64,000 nucleotides of DNA from Citrobacter sp. Res13-Sevr-PEB04-36 (GTDB taxonomy: Bacteria; Pseudomonadota; Gammaproteobacteria; Enterobacterales; Enterobacteriaceae). Below the pieces are notes generated by a model. That model did no database searches. It was not told where the DNA came from and saw nothing but the letters and a program-made list of their open reading frames with translations. The stretch lies in assembly GCF_015672735.1 (NCBI RefSeq), contig NZ_JADABY010000005.1:1-64000 (forward strand), read 5' to 3'. Positions 1 to 8,775 of the stretch are shown piece after piece (within the stretch, counting starts at the first letter, position 1; the number at the start of each line of letters is the position of its first letter). Both the position numbers and the translations under genes were made by a program.

Positions 1-192
1 AAAGAGATAGACTACTGCCGAGTCGATCTTATGCTAAAAGGAGAAGATATCTATTTCAGCGAAATAACATTAAGTCCCAAAAGAGGCAAGCTTAAAATCA
101 CCCCTGCAATCTGGGACGCAAAACTCGGCAGTATGTGGGATCTGTCTCTTGCTGAAACAGACCCAATCGAGCCTGTTTATTCATGCCCTTGA
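1..192 (+). CDS. C-terminal end of a TupA-like ATP-grasp protein (partial)
   Basis: The frame is open from the left window edge and stops at 190-192, so only the last 63 codons are present. The tail contains RVDL, then IYFSEIT and IWDAKLGSMWDL, which resembles the end of TupA-like ATP-grasp enzymes found in surface-polysaccharide clusters, where the RVDL and E-x-T residues help bind metal and nucleotide. It overlaps the end of the convergent histidine kinase gene by 16 bases. The substrate cannot be inferred without the rest of the gene, and the family call rests on a short tail. Confidence 0.55.
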   Translation, partial: KEIDYCRVDLMLKGEDIYFSEITLSPKRGKLKITPAIWDAKLGSMWDLSLAETDPIEPVYSCP

Positions 193-1250
193 ACAGGCCA
201 TGAGAGTTTGAAAAGTGAGCCATTTTCTTGCGTTATACCATAGCTAACGTCTCCGCCGTGGGCACGCATAATGGCTTTAACTACCGACAACCCTAAACCA
301 CAGCCCTCTGGATTAATATTTTTAGCGTATTCTCCTCGCTGAAAAGGCTGGAATAAGGACTTCTGGAGTTCTTCAGGAATTCCAGGTCCTTTATCCTGAA
401 CGATAATAAAATTATCGTTTCCCACAATACCATTCTTTACTAAAAGAGTTTGTGATGTGGAATATTTTAAGGAATTATCAAAAAGAACGGTCAGACACTG
501 AATAATACGTAAAGGATCGCAGATGCAACGCTGACAGCTAAGCTCGGTCACTATGTTAAAGCGTTTTGTTTCAAAGTCGGGCAAAAAGGTATCAAGCGCA
601 CTGGTGATTAGTGTCGCAAGATCGACTTCACTGAGCATCAAGGAATATCCTGCTCCTCCAGAGGAGCTCACGACTCGAAGATCCTCGATTAAGTTAGTCA
701 GGCCTTCAGTTTGTTTAAGGAGGTTTCTGAAGAGCGGTGGTTCTGGTTCGAATACACCGTCAACCAGTCCCTGAAGCCTGCCCCGCAAAATAGTCACAGG
801 TGTTCGGAGTTCATGAGCGATTGCAGCATTCCATAAATTTCGCTGTGCATCCAGCGTCTGTAACTTCTCCGCCATCTCATTAAAATCATCGACGAGTTTA
901 TTCATTTCCCCCAACTGAGAACCACAGTTAATCGCTCTTGCGCTAAGGTTCCCCTGAGAGATTTGTTTAAGGCTGTACGCTACATCATTCAAGGGTTTTA
1001 ATATTCTTGCGGATAATTTTACAGTAAAAAAGAGCGAAACGACCAGACTGGTTAATGAAGCGATTAAGATCCACATCCAATCAAGAAAGGTCATAGCGTC
1101 TTCATTTTCAACGTTTCCCCCTCCCGGAAGATAGTAAATCAAGAAACTGTAAAACAAATAGGAACCCAGTACGGCAATTGCAATAATAACGAATGTTAAA
1201 GACAGCATATATGTCAAAATCTGACGGCTCAGGATCGTTTCTTTGTTCAT
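177..1250 (-). CDS. AdeS-like sensor histidine kinase
   Basis: This 357-residue inner-membrane kinase is probably the sensor that phosphorylates the response regulator encoded just upstream. It has two membrane segments (about residues 12-38 and 57-77), a HAMP linker, an H box AHELRTP with the phospho-acceptor His146, an N box DNSLKYS, and G boxes DKGPGIP and GCGLGLS. The H-box context (RGRLQG-VDGVF) is strikingly like AdeS, which controls the Acinetobacter AdeABC RND pump. Its start overlaps the regulator stop by ATGA, so the two are translationally coupled. The periplasmic loop is very short (about 20 residues), which suggests membrane-proximal sensing. The divergent efflux genes are the likely targets by context. 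Confidence 0.85.
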   Translation of the reverse strand: MNKETILSRQILTYMLSLTFVIIAIAVLGSYLFYSFLIYYLPGGGNVENEDAMTFLDWMWILIASLTSLVVSLFFTVKLSARILKPLNDVAYSLKQISQGNLSARAINCGSQLGEMNKLVDDFNEMAEKLQTLDAQRNLWNAAIAHELRTPVTILRGRLQGLVDGVFEPEPPLFRNLLKQTEGLTNLIEDLRVVSSSGGAGYSLMLSEVDLATLITSALDTFLPDFETKRFNIVTELSCQRCICDPLRIIQCLTVLFDNSLKYSTSQTLLVKNGIVGNDNFIIVQDKGPGIPEELQKSLFQPFQRGEYAKNINPEGCGLGLSVVKAIMRAHGGDVSYGITQENGSLFKLSWPVQGHE

Positions 1251-1948
1251 TTTTTGTCACCCAACCGGTACCCTAATCCTCGGATGCTTTCCGGAATGCC
1301 CTTCAATCCGGCATGTTCAAGCTTTTTCCGAAGTTTACTCATATGGCTGTCTACAGTGCGATCCAGCGAGTCTCCCTCAGGCAAACACGCATCAAGTAAC
1401 TCTTCACGAGAACAGACTTTTCTCGGGTTTCTTGCCAGATAGGCCAGAAGCTTAAACTCTGTGGTGGTTAATACTGGCGTGGAAACCTCACCTTGAGCAG
1501 TGATTTCAACGTAAAACTCATCAGGATAGATCGTTATAAAAGGCGTTCTTAAAGGCCGTGAATGTGTAGACTCTGCAACCGGTCTGGTTCTGCGAAGTAC
1601 AGCTTCAACCCTGGCAATAACCTCTGATGGATTAAAGGGTTTTATCACATAGTCGTCAGCCCCTAGCCGTAGACCCATCAGTTTATCAACGTCTTGATCA
1701 AGTGCTGTAACCATGATGACGGGGACATTAGTTTCCTTTCTTAACGTTGTAAGAACATTCCAGCCATCATATACGGGCAGGTGAATGTCCAGCAGCAGAA
1801 GGTCGGGTTTGTGTTGACGAGTAAGGTTGATCGCCTGCTCGCCATCTTCGGCTCTTAAGGTTTTCATGCCAGCCTTATTTAAATAGCCCGTCAGTATGGC
1901 GGCGATGTCATCATCGTCTTCTGCGACGATAATCAGATTGTTGTTCAT
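1247..1948 (-). CDS. AdeR-like OmpR-family response regulator
   Basis: This 233-residue regulator has a receiver domain with an acidic pocket EDDDD near residue 10, the phospho-acceptor Asp54 in LLLLDIHLP and Lys103 in VIKPF. It ends in a winged-helix DNA-binding domain with the RGLGYRL signature. The TALDQD-DK and KPFNP-EVIARV stretches match AdeR-type regulators. I chose the ATG at 1948 because GGAAGA precedes it on the coding strand; an ATG 11 codons earlier has poorer support. It is co-transcribed with the kinase. Two direct repeats upstream (2053-2074) are a plausible binding site. Confidence 0.88.
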   Translation of the reverse strand: MNNNLIIVAEDDDDIAAILTGYLNKAGMKTLRAEDGEQAINLTRQHKPDLLLLDIHLPVYDGWNVLTTLRKETNVPVIMVTALDQDVDKLMGLRLGADDYVIKPFNPSEVIARVEAVLRRTRPVAESTHSRPLRTPFITIYPDEFYVEITAQGEVSTPVLTTTEFKLLAYLARNPRKVCSREELLDACLPEGDSLDRTVDSHMSKLRKKLEHAGLKGIPESIRGLGYRLGDKK

Positions 1949-2052
1949 ATTTTCTTCCACAGTGCTGATGACAACATGCATTTTACCCAGAAATACCTTT
2001 TATCGTCATGCTTAATGATTTTTCAACTTAACTTTAATAGACAGATATTATT

Positions 2053-2074
2053 TTAAAAAGTTCATTAAAAAGTT
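2053..2074. promoter_or_regulatory. Tandem 10-bp direct repeats in the regulator/efflux intergenic region
   Basis: TTAAAAAGTT occurs twice, at 2053-2062 and 2065-2074, with a 2-bp gap, so the copies lie about one helical turn apart. OmpR-family dimers bind such head-to-tail repeats, and AdeR itself is known to use two 10-bp repeats in its regulator/pump intergenic region. The site lies between the divergent regulator and membrane-protein genes. That it is an operator is inference; the sequence is AT-rich, so chance repetition is possible. Confidence 0.45.
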
Positions 2075-2206
2075 ATTGCAAACTTAACCAGCCACGCTCT
2101 CCATATTCACTACACATTTTATAAATAATTAATCAACATCGCCAGGCAATAATCTACAACCATGTTGAGGGTTACATGCAATATGTACTGTTGTCTAAAG
2201 AGAGTT

Positions 2207-2596
2207 ATGATGCTGACTAAATTTTTATTCCGACGTGAGAATTTGATGGCCTCACTTTTATTTTGTATCGTTACATATGGATTATTATCTACCTGGCTTC
2301 GCCTTGTGCATGCAATTAATGAAAAAGTAGAATCCACTTTACCTTCATCTTTACTGATTCGTGTTTTTATAATCATTGCTGCATTGTCATTTTTTCTTCA
2401 GAAAAAACCTGGAGTTTTAAAAAGTTTCATTGCAATAACGTTCGGTCTTATCTTACTGTTTCTACAAGCCATTACTGTACTACATCTGCTTTTGAATAGT
2501 TCTCCAGATATTAATGATTTTGTTTTTTATTATGAAAGTTTTTTATTGGTTTTCTTGTGCGGAGTACCTTTGTTTTTATGTTTAAGAATGGTTTGA
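2207..2596 (+). CDS. Small four-helix inner-membrane protein, unknown function
   Basis: This 129-residue protein is not one I recognise. It is very hydrophobic, with about four predicted membrane helices (near residues 15-33, 47-65, 71-95 and 104-125). I start it at the ATG at 2207 because AAAGAGA sits just upstream; the frame is open 15 codons further but without a good ribosome site. It is divergent from the AdeRS-like regulator and is followed in the same direction by the ABC membrane domain and the RND permease, so it may belong to the same efflux regulon. No catalytic motif is visible. Confidence 0.65.
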   Translation: MMLTKFLFRRENLMASLLFCIVTYGLLSTWLRLVHAINEKVESTLPSSLLIRVFIIIAALSFFLQKKPGVLKSFIAITFGLILLFLQAITVLHLLLNSSPDINDFVFYYESFLLVFLCGVPLFLCLRMV

Positions 2597-2798
2597 TATT
2601 CTGCATTGTCAGAATGATACTCAAATTAAGGGGTGAGTACACATATCCTCCATAAAACATCCATTCACGATTGACATCATCACGTTACACTTAGCGCATG
2701 TTTTTATGACAGCTCTATTATGCTGCCTCATTTACTTAGCTCAAATATAAACCAACGGCAGAATGCTTTTACACCCAGATGCTTAATACACATTTATC

Positions 2799-3710
2799 AT
2801 GATTTATAAAGGCAACAACAAACCAACGGCTCCCGGGGTTGCTATCTCACTGAAGAGACTTGCTTGGCGGCACAGGAAGAAATTATGCATTACTTTCATG
2901 CTGGTTATTGCTGAAAACGTTGCATTCCTGCTCTACCCCATTTTGGCGGGCATGGCGATCAATGCCATCCTGGGCGGACAGACGTCACGTGCGGCCCTTT
3001 ATGGCCTGATGGTTCTGTTTATGTGGTGCATGGGAGCCACCAGACGTAGTGTAGATACGCGAACATTTGCACGTATCTACGCAAGTCTTGCTGTGACAGT
3101 AGTTTTAGCCCAGCGAAAATATTCACTTAATCACTCGACTATTGCTGCGAGAGTCACTCTGTCCCGTGAATTTGTGGATTTCTTCGAGTTGCACCTGCCT
3201 GTATTGATTACCTCGATCATTTCCCTTTTCGGCGCAGCAACAATGCTGTTATGGATTGAATTCTGGACAGGAATAACCTGTTTGATCATCGTAGCCATAC
3301 TGATGTGTTTTGTCTCAAGTTATACTTTCAAAAATGAGACATTCTACAGACGGCTCAATAATCGCCTTGAGAAAGAGGTCGATTATGTTAACAAGGCGTC
3401 TTTTGGTGCTCTTAAGCGACATTATGACACACTTGCCCGCCTGCGCGTGGTGTTATCCGACAGAGAGGCATGGGGATATTTATGCATAGGCCTTCTGGTT
3501 TCTGCTCTCTTTTCCATGACCATTATCAGGATGAGCATGGAGTCCGGAATTAATGCAGGACATATTTATTCCGTCATGACCTATATGTGGATGTTTGCAA
3601 CAAGCCTGGATGACGCACCACAACTTCTTGAGAAATTTTCCCAGCTCAGGGATATCGGTAAACGAGTTTCGACAGACGATGAGACCTCTTTATCAGGAAA
3701 ACCATGCTGA
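2799..3710 (+). CDS. ABC-exporter-like six-helix membrane protein lacking an ATPase domain
   Basis: The 303-residue protein has about six membrane helices and the layout of an ABC exporter membrane domain (the 'ABC transporter six-transmembrane domain' family). It ends shortly after the last helix, without Walker A, signature or Walker B motifs. No nucleotide-binding partner is encoded nearby. The RND permease starts 37 bases downstream in the same direction, which suggests a shared transcript. It may work with an ATPase encoded elsewhere or may have been repurposed. The substrate is unknown. Confidence 0.7.
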   Translation: MIYKGNNKPTAPGVAISLKRLAWRHRKKLCITFMLVIAENVAFLLYPILAGMAINAILGGQTSRAALYGLMVLFMWCMGATRRSVDTRTFARIYASLAVTVVLAQRKYSLNHSTIAARVTLSREFVDFFELHLPVLITSIISLFGAATMLLWIEFWTGITCLIIVAILMCFVSSYTFKNETFYRRLNNRLEKEVDYVNKASFGALKRHYDTLARLRVVLSDREAWGYLCIGLLVSALFSMTIIRMSMESGINAGHIYSVMTYMWMFATSLDDAPQLLEKFSQLRDIGKRVSTDDETSLSGKPC

Positions 3711-3747
3711 ATTTTTACCCTTTGTATGTTGACTGGAAGTACATCTG

Positions 3748-6700
3748 ATGCCGCACTTTTTCATTGAGCGCCCCATCTTCGCATGGGTTATCGCCCTGTT
3801 TATTGTTCTGACTGGAATATTGTCTATTCCTCGTTTACCGGTTGCGCAATACCCTGCCGTTGCGCCACCCGGTATTATCATTTCAGTGAGTTACCCTGGT
3901 GCCAGCCCGGAGGTGATGAACACGTCCGTCGTGTCTCTGATCGAGCGTGAAATTGCGAGTGTTGACAATTTACTCTATTTTGAATCTTCCAGTGACACGA
4001 CGGGGATGGCGTCAATTATTGTAACCTTCAAACCCGGAACCGACATCAAACTCGCTCAGATGGATCTGCAAAACCAAATTAAAATTGTGGAATCTCGCCT
4101 GCCGCAGTCGGTAAGACAGAATGGGATAAGTGTTGAGGCAGCTAATTCCGGTTTTTTAATGATGGTGGGATTAAAATCCCAAAACGGGGACTATCAGGAA
4201 GCTGACTTAAGCGATTATTTTGCCAGGAATGTTACTGATGAACTCCGGCGCGTACCCGGTGTAGGTAAAGTCCAGCTTTTTGGTGGGGAAAAGGCGCTCC
4301 GCATATGGCTGGACCCGATGAAATTACACAGCTATGGGCTCTCAGTTACGGATGTATTAAGCGCCATCAGTCAACAAAACGTGATTGTTTCACCGGGCAG
4401 AACCGGAGATGAGCCTGCGGCTAGCGGGCAAGGTGTGACTTATCCTATAACGGTAAAAGGACAACTCTCTTCGGTTGAAGAATTTCGCAATATCACGATT
4501 AAATCGCAGGTCTCCGCCGCCCGCCTGACGCTGGCAGACGTCGCCCGCGTGGAATCCGGGTTACAAAGTTACGCATTTGGGATCCGTGAAAATGGGGTCC
4601 CCGCAACGGCGGCAGCTATTCAGCTTTCTCCTGGCGCAAATGCGATCAGTACTGCGTCGGATATCCGCGCACGGTTAACAGAACTGTCCGGTGTACTTCC
4701 CGAGGGAATGACATTCACCGTGCCTTTCGATACGGCTCCGTTTGTAAAACTGTCGATATTGAAGGTAGTTGAGACATTTGTTGAAGCCATGGTTCTGGTC
4801 TTTTTCGTGATGCTGCTTTTCCTTCACAAGATACGCTGCACGCTTATTCCTGCGATTGTGGCCCCCGTGGCGCTGCTCGGCACTTTTACCGTAATGCTAT
4901 TAAGCGGTTATTCCATCAATATTTTAACCATGTTTGGAATGGTGCTGGCCATCGGGATTATTGTTGACGACGCGATTGTGGTAGTAGAGAACGTCGAACG
5001 ACTGATGGAAGACAAAAAAATGTCTCCACAGGATGCCACGCGAGAAGCGATGCGTGAAATTACGCCGGCAATCATTGGCATTACGCTGGTGCTTACTGCG
5101 GTGTTTATCCCTATGGCCTTTGCCAGCGGATCCGTGGGTATTATTTATCGACAGTTCAGCATTTCGATGGCTATATCCATTTTACTGTCGGCATTCCTGG
5201 CACTGACGTTAACCCCTGCGCTTTGTGCAACCTTGCTCAAACCACATGGTATTCATCAGGGTAAAAGCAGCGCATTTTCAGCGTGGTTTAACGCTCACTT
5301 TCATCGCCTGACGACGTTTTACGCCACTGGTCTGGGATTTGTTCTGAAGCGTACCGGCCGTATGATGATGATCTACGCTGCATTATGTTTGGCATTGTTT
5401 GCCGGTCTGTCTTCCTTACCATCATCATTTTTACCCGATGAAGATCAGGGCTATTTTATGTCCTCAATCCAGCTCCCTTCTGATGCCACGATGCAGCGGA
5501 CACTTAAGGTTGTCGATACATTTGAGGAGGAGATCGCCCACAGGCAGGCGGTAGAAAGTAACATTATGATCCTGGGATTTGGTTTCTCAGGATCAGGTCA
5601 AAATTCGGCCATGGCATTCACCACCCTCAAGGACTGGAAACAACGCAAAGGAACCACGGCACAGGAAGAGGCCGACCATATTCAGTCCCAAATGGCAAAC
5701 GTGCCGGACGCCGTAACAATGAGTCTGCTGCCTCCGGCCATTTCTGATATGGGAACCTCATCCGGGTTCACTTATTATTTACAGGACAGAGGGGGGAAAG
5801 GCTATCAGGCACTCAAGCAGGCGGCCGATGAGCTTATTGTGCAGGCAAATCATAATTCTCAACTTGCCGATGTCTATATTGATGGGCTTGGTGAGGGAAC
5901 AAGCCTTGACCTGCATATCGACAGGGAAAAAGCGGAGGCCATGGGGGTATCGTTTGATGAGATAAATCAAACCATTTCCGTTGCAACAGGTTCCAATTAT
6001 GTTAATGACTATACCAATAATGGCCGGGTTCAGCAGGTTATCGTCCAGGCGGATGCGCCGTACCGGATGCAACCAGAACAACTGTTGGCTTTGTCTGTCA
6101 AAAATCGTCTGGGGCAGATGCTTCCGTTATCCACTTTTGTGACGCTTTCGTGGAATGTTGCACCACAGCAACTGATACGCTATCAGGGATATCCTGCCAT
6201 ACGCATAACCGGGAGTGCTGCACAGGGAAAATCGTCGGGTACCGCAATGGCGGCAATGGACAAACTGGCTGAGCACTTACCACCGGGATTCGCCGGTGAG
6301 TGGGCGGGAAGTTCGTTACAGGAAAAGGAGTCCGCATCACAGCTTCCGGGTCTTATTGTGCTCTCGGTTCTGGCGGTATTCATGGTGCTGGCTGCGCTTT
6401 ACGAAAGCTGGTCCATTCCCTTCGCAGTCATGCTTGTTGTTCCTTTGGGACTGCTCGGTGCTGTGCTGGCCGTATCCGTTACGAATATGACGAATGACGT
6501 CTTTTTCAAAGTGGGCCTGATAACCCTGATTGGACTTTCCGCCAAGAATGCGATTCTGATTATCGAGTTCGCGAGACAATTGATGAAAGAAGGAAAGAGC
6601 CTTATCGATGCGACATTGACGGCTGGAAAGCAACGCTTACGGCCAATTCTGATGACTTCTCTGGCTTTCACATTAGGTGTGGTTCCACTGATGCTCGCCA

Positions 6701-6864
6701 GTGGAGCCAGCGACAGCACGCAGCATGCGATTGGTACCGGTGTATTCGGCGGGATGATTAGCGGAACGCTACTGGCCATTTTCTTTGTTCCGGTATTTTT
6801 CGTGACGATCACAAAATTTACTGGCATGCGTAAAGACAGACCGGGGAATAGCCGGAACGGCTAA
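3748..6864 (+). CDS. RND (HAE1-type) multidrug efflux permease
   Basis: At 1038 residues this matches the usual length of AcrB-like proton-driven pumps. It starts with MPHFFIERPIFAWVIAL, has the RND duplicated layout of 12 helices and two large periplasmic loops, and keeps the proton-relay acids in GIIVDDAIVVVEN and the lysine in SAKNAILIIEFA. A ribosome site (TGGAAG) precedes the ATG. Such pumps need a periplasmic adaptor and an outer-membrane channel, and neither is encoded next to it, so it would have to recruit chromosomal partners such as an AcrA-type adaptor and TolC. The facing AdeRS-like pair suggests inducible expression. Exact substrates cannot be read from the sequence. Confidence 0.93.
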   Translation: MPHFFIERPIFAWVIALFIVLTGILSIPRLPVAQYPAVAPPGIIISVSYPGASPEVMNTSVVSLIEREIASVDNLLYFESSSDTTGMASIIVTFKPGTDIKLAQMDLQNQIKIVESRLPQSVRQNGISVEAANSGFLMMVGLKSQNGDYQEADLSDYFARNVTDELRRVPGVGKVQLFGGEKALRIWLDPMKLHSYGLSVTDVLSAISQQNVIVSPGRTGDEPAASGQGVTYPITVKGQLSSVEEFRNITIKSQVSAARLTLADVARVESGLQSYAFGIRENGVPATAAAIQLSPGANAISTASDIRARLTELSGVLPEGMTFTVPFDTAPFVKLSILKVVETFVEAMVLVFFVMLLFLHKIRCTLIPAIVAPVALLGTFTVMLLSGYSINILTMFGMVLAIGIIVDDAIVVVENVERLMEDKKMSPQDATREAMREITPAIIGITLVLTAVFIPMAFASGSVGIIYRQFSISMAISILLSAFLALTLTPALCATLLKPHGIHQGKSSAFSAWFNAHFHRLTTFYATGLGFVLKRTGRMMMIYAALCLALFAGLSSLPSSFLPDEDQGYFMSSIQLPSDATMQRTLKVVDTFEEEIAHRQAVESNIMILGFGFSGSGQNSAMAFTTLKDWKQRKGTTAQEEADHIQSQMANVPDAVTMSLLPPAISDMGTSSGFTYYLQDRGGKGYQALKQAADELIVQANHNSQLADVYIDGLGEGTSLDLHIDREKAEAMGVSFDEINQTISVATGSNYVNDYTNNGRVQQVIVQADAPYRMQPEQLLALSVKNRLGQMLPLSTFVTLSWNVAPQQLIRYQGYPAIRITGSAAQGKSSGTAMAAMDKLAEHLPPGFAGEWAGSSLQEKESASQLPGLIVLSVLAVFMVLAALYESWSIPFAVMLVVPLGLLGAVLAVSVTNMTNDVFFKVGLITLIGLSAKNAILIIEFARQLMKEGKSLIDATLTAGKQRLRPILMTSLAFTLGVVPLMLASGASDSTQHAIGTGVFGGMISGTLLAIFFVPVFFVTITKFTGMRKDRPGNSRNG

Positions 6865-6939
6865 TCCCTGCCCTGTGTCCCGGCCAGTTTAAAGCAGGTT
6901 TCTTGCTGAACTGGCTGGCATTACATTATCAAGGACATT

Positions 6940-7476
6940 ATGAACATCATTGTCACTCAACGGTTAATCATTCGCCCTTTTAAGGCAGAGGGTGCGGCAG
7001 CACTTTTCGATTACCTCTCTTCACCACGTGCTCCTTGCTTTAAGGATGAAAAGTTACATTCGCTAGCCGAGGCGAAGAGCGACGTGGCTAAACGAGCCAC
7101 GGACCCAGCACAGTTTGCCGTTAGTCTAAAAGAAACTGATACGTTAATCGGACATATTTTTGCGGACAATAGCGACGAGCCAGACAGCAATACCTGGTCA
7201 GTGGGCTGGCATTTTAATCAACGTTATGAACGTCATGGATATGCGAGCGAGTCAGTTACTGCACTGTTTGATTATTTATTTAAAGTAAAAGATGCCAGGC
7301 GTTTGTATGCCTGGGTAGAAGTTTACAATCTGGCCTCTCAAAAACTCTGTGAACGTTTGCATATGCGGCATGAAGGTTGTTTTAAAGAGTTTGTCGCCTT
7401 TGAAAACGAGGATGGTAAGGCAAGGTATGACGACACAAACATCTATGCGTTACTGCAAAAAGAATGGGCGAAGTAG
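6940..7476 (+). CDS. GNAT acetyltransferase, RimJ/RimL type
   Basis: This 178-residue protein begins with the RLIIRPF strand typical of RimJ/RimL-type N-acetyltransferases. Its acetyl-CoA binding region lies around residues 92-104 (RYERHGYASESV), followed by the N-x-x-SQKLCERLHMRHEG segment that closes the GNAT fold. It probably transfers an acetyl group to a small molecule or a protein amino terminus. It lies 75 bases after the efflux permease in the same direction, so a resistance or detoxification role is possible but not shown. Confidence 0.8.
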   Translation: MNIIVTQRLIIRPFKAEGAAALFDYLSSPRAPCFKDEKLHSLAEAKSDVAKRATDPAQFAVSLKETDTLIGHIFADNSDEPDSNTWSVGWHFNQRYERHGYASESVTALFDYLFKVKDARRLYAWVEVYNLASQKLCERLHMRHEGCFKEFVAFENEDGKARYDDTNIYALLQKEWAK

Positions 7477-7526
7477 AGGACGAAGAATAATGTCTGCTTC
7501 ACGCCCTGAGACATTCGACAAGCTTT

Positions 7527-8522
7527 TTATGGCTTCAGTAAAGGCGAGCGTCGCGCTTCGAGAGCCAGCAAATACTTCGCTTCATCGTACTGGGTTCGGG
7601 TCTTCCAGCAGCGGTAAATGATCCTTATCCATTTGAAGGCCAGAGCCCGGATTGCAGACTGGTGAGATTTTCCTTTTTCTCGCAGTCCCTGATAATACAG
7701 CCTGGCCCAGTATGATGAGTTAACCGTTTTGGCAGCCCATTCAACAAAGGTCTGCCGGACGAACTTGGCACACTGCCATCGCCAGTGAACCCAGGATTTC
7801 TGGCCACTTCGTTCTGTCACCGGCGCAATACCTGCGTAGTTTTGAATTTCTTCAGCGCTGTTAAACCGGTCACGGTTATCACCAAGTGCAGCAAGCATTC
7901 GTGGTCCCATACACGGCCCCATGCCCGGAAGTGATTTGAACAGCCCCGAATCTGGCAATGTCTCAAACAGCGTTTCGATTCGTTCGTCATAGGTTTTGAT
8001 GATTTCACTCACGACTTTAATTTGTGTCGCCAGTGCTGTTGCCATCAAAGCATTAGCCTCTATAACACTCGGGTCTGTCGTCAACGGGATGGCGTTATCA
8101 ATACTCACCACACGCTGCTCGGTAAGGGCCATTGCGCGACCACCTTTGGCATTCAGAAAGTTACGGATCGTGTCGTGCCGGGCTCGTTTCAATTGTTGCA
8201 GACTGGGCCACCGTATAAGCAGTTCACACAATAGCAAGCTACCCCGATGTGAGAACCACTCCAGGGGTTGAGGATAATACTGTTTGAGCGTGTTGATTAG
8301 CCGGTTCACAAAACGGCGTTTATCTTCAACCAACTGACGACGCTGCTCAACCAGTTGCTGAAGTAAGCGAATATCCGCATTGTCAGGTTCAATAGCTTTT
8401 ATCTTCTGGGGGTAACGCAGCATTAACTCTAATGCCAGCTCAGCATCCTGCGGGTCATCTTTTGCGCCACTGGGTGAGAAAGCCTGCCGGTAACGAGCTA
8501 ACGATAAAGCGTGGACAGGGAA
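7527..8522 (-). pseudogene. IS110-family transposase, 5'-truncated
   Basis: The frame encodes the C-terminal Tnp_20 domain of IS110 transposases (SLPGMGP, YAGIAPVTERSGQKS with the catalytic serine region, and a KW-W-KT tail). Upstream of the first internal ATG (8423) the same frame continues with AFSPSGAKDDPQDAE, the end of the DEDD/RuvC-like domain. It then runs into unrelated arsA sequence at about 8522. The first part of the DEDD domain, with the start codon, is therefore missing and the element should not be able to transpose. IS110 elements lack clear inverted repeats, so the outer ends are approximate. Confidence 0.85.
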
Positions 8523-8525
8523 ACC

Positions 8526-8651
8526 CGAGCCAGTCGCGAACTGCCGCTGATAAATGACGTTACAGAGCAGTTTGCAAAGCGTATTGCATTAACGCCACTG
8601 CAAAACGAAGAACCAGTGGGTGCGGCTCTGCTGGCAAAAATGGCAGGCTAA
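8526..8651 (+). pseudogene. 3' remnant of a second arsA gene
   Basis: Reading from 8526 to the TAA at 8649-8651, the frame aligns with the last 40 or so residues of the intact ArsA in this window: RELPLI against RQELPQI, KRIALTPL against NRIALVPV, and EEPVG against SEPAG. It has no start and is joined directly to the truncated IS110 element on its left. It lies on the opposite strand from the intact ars operon and is clearly diverged from it. It therefore looks like the tail of a second, different ars operon, most of which was lost when the insertion sequence arrived or was later deleted. Confidence 0.7.
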
Positions 8652-8654
8652 TAG

Positions 8655-8672
8655 ATGGGGCTACGGCCCCAT
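8655..8672 (+). terminator. Hairpin after the arsA remnant
   Basis: A 7-bp perfect stem ATGGGGC/GCCCCAT closes on the stable tetraloop TACG, four bases after the arsA remnant stop. Only a weak T tract follows. It probably ended the lost operon or separates it from arsN1. Confidence 0.6.
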
Positions 8673-8775
8673 TTACTGCAGCCAAACTTTTGCTTATACA
8701 GGTTATAAGTTTAAGTACTTAACCTGCTGTCGCGAATTCCGGTAGTTTGTAAAACACCATTACTGGAGTAACACG

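Noticed and set aside
8424..8590. Full-length IS110 transposase by extending the frame upstream
   Set aside because: The open frame continues past 8522 only by chance into arsA sequence; the expected start of the DEDD domain is absent.
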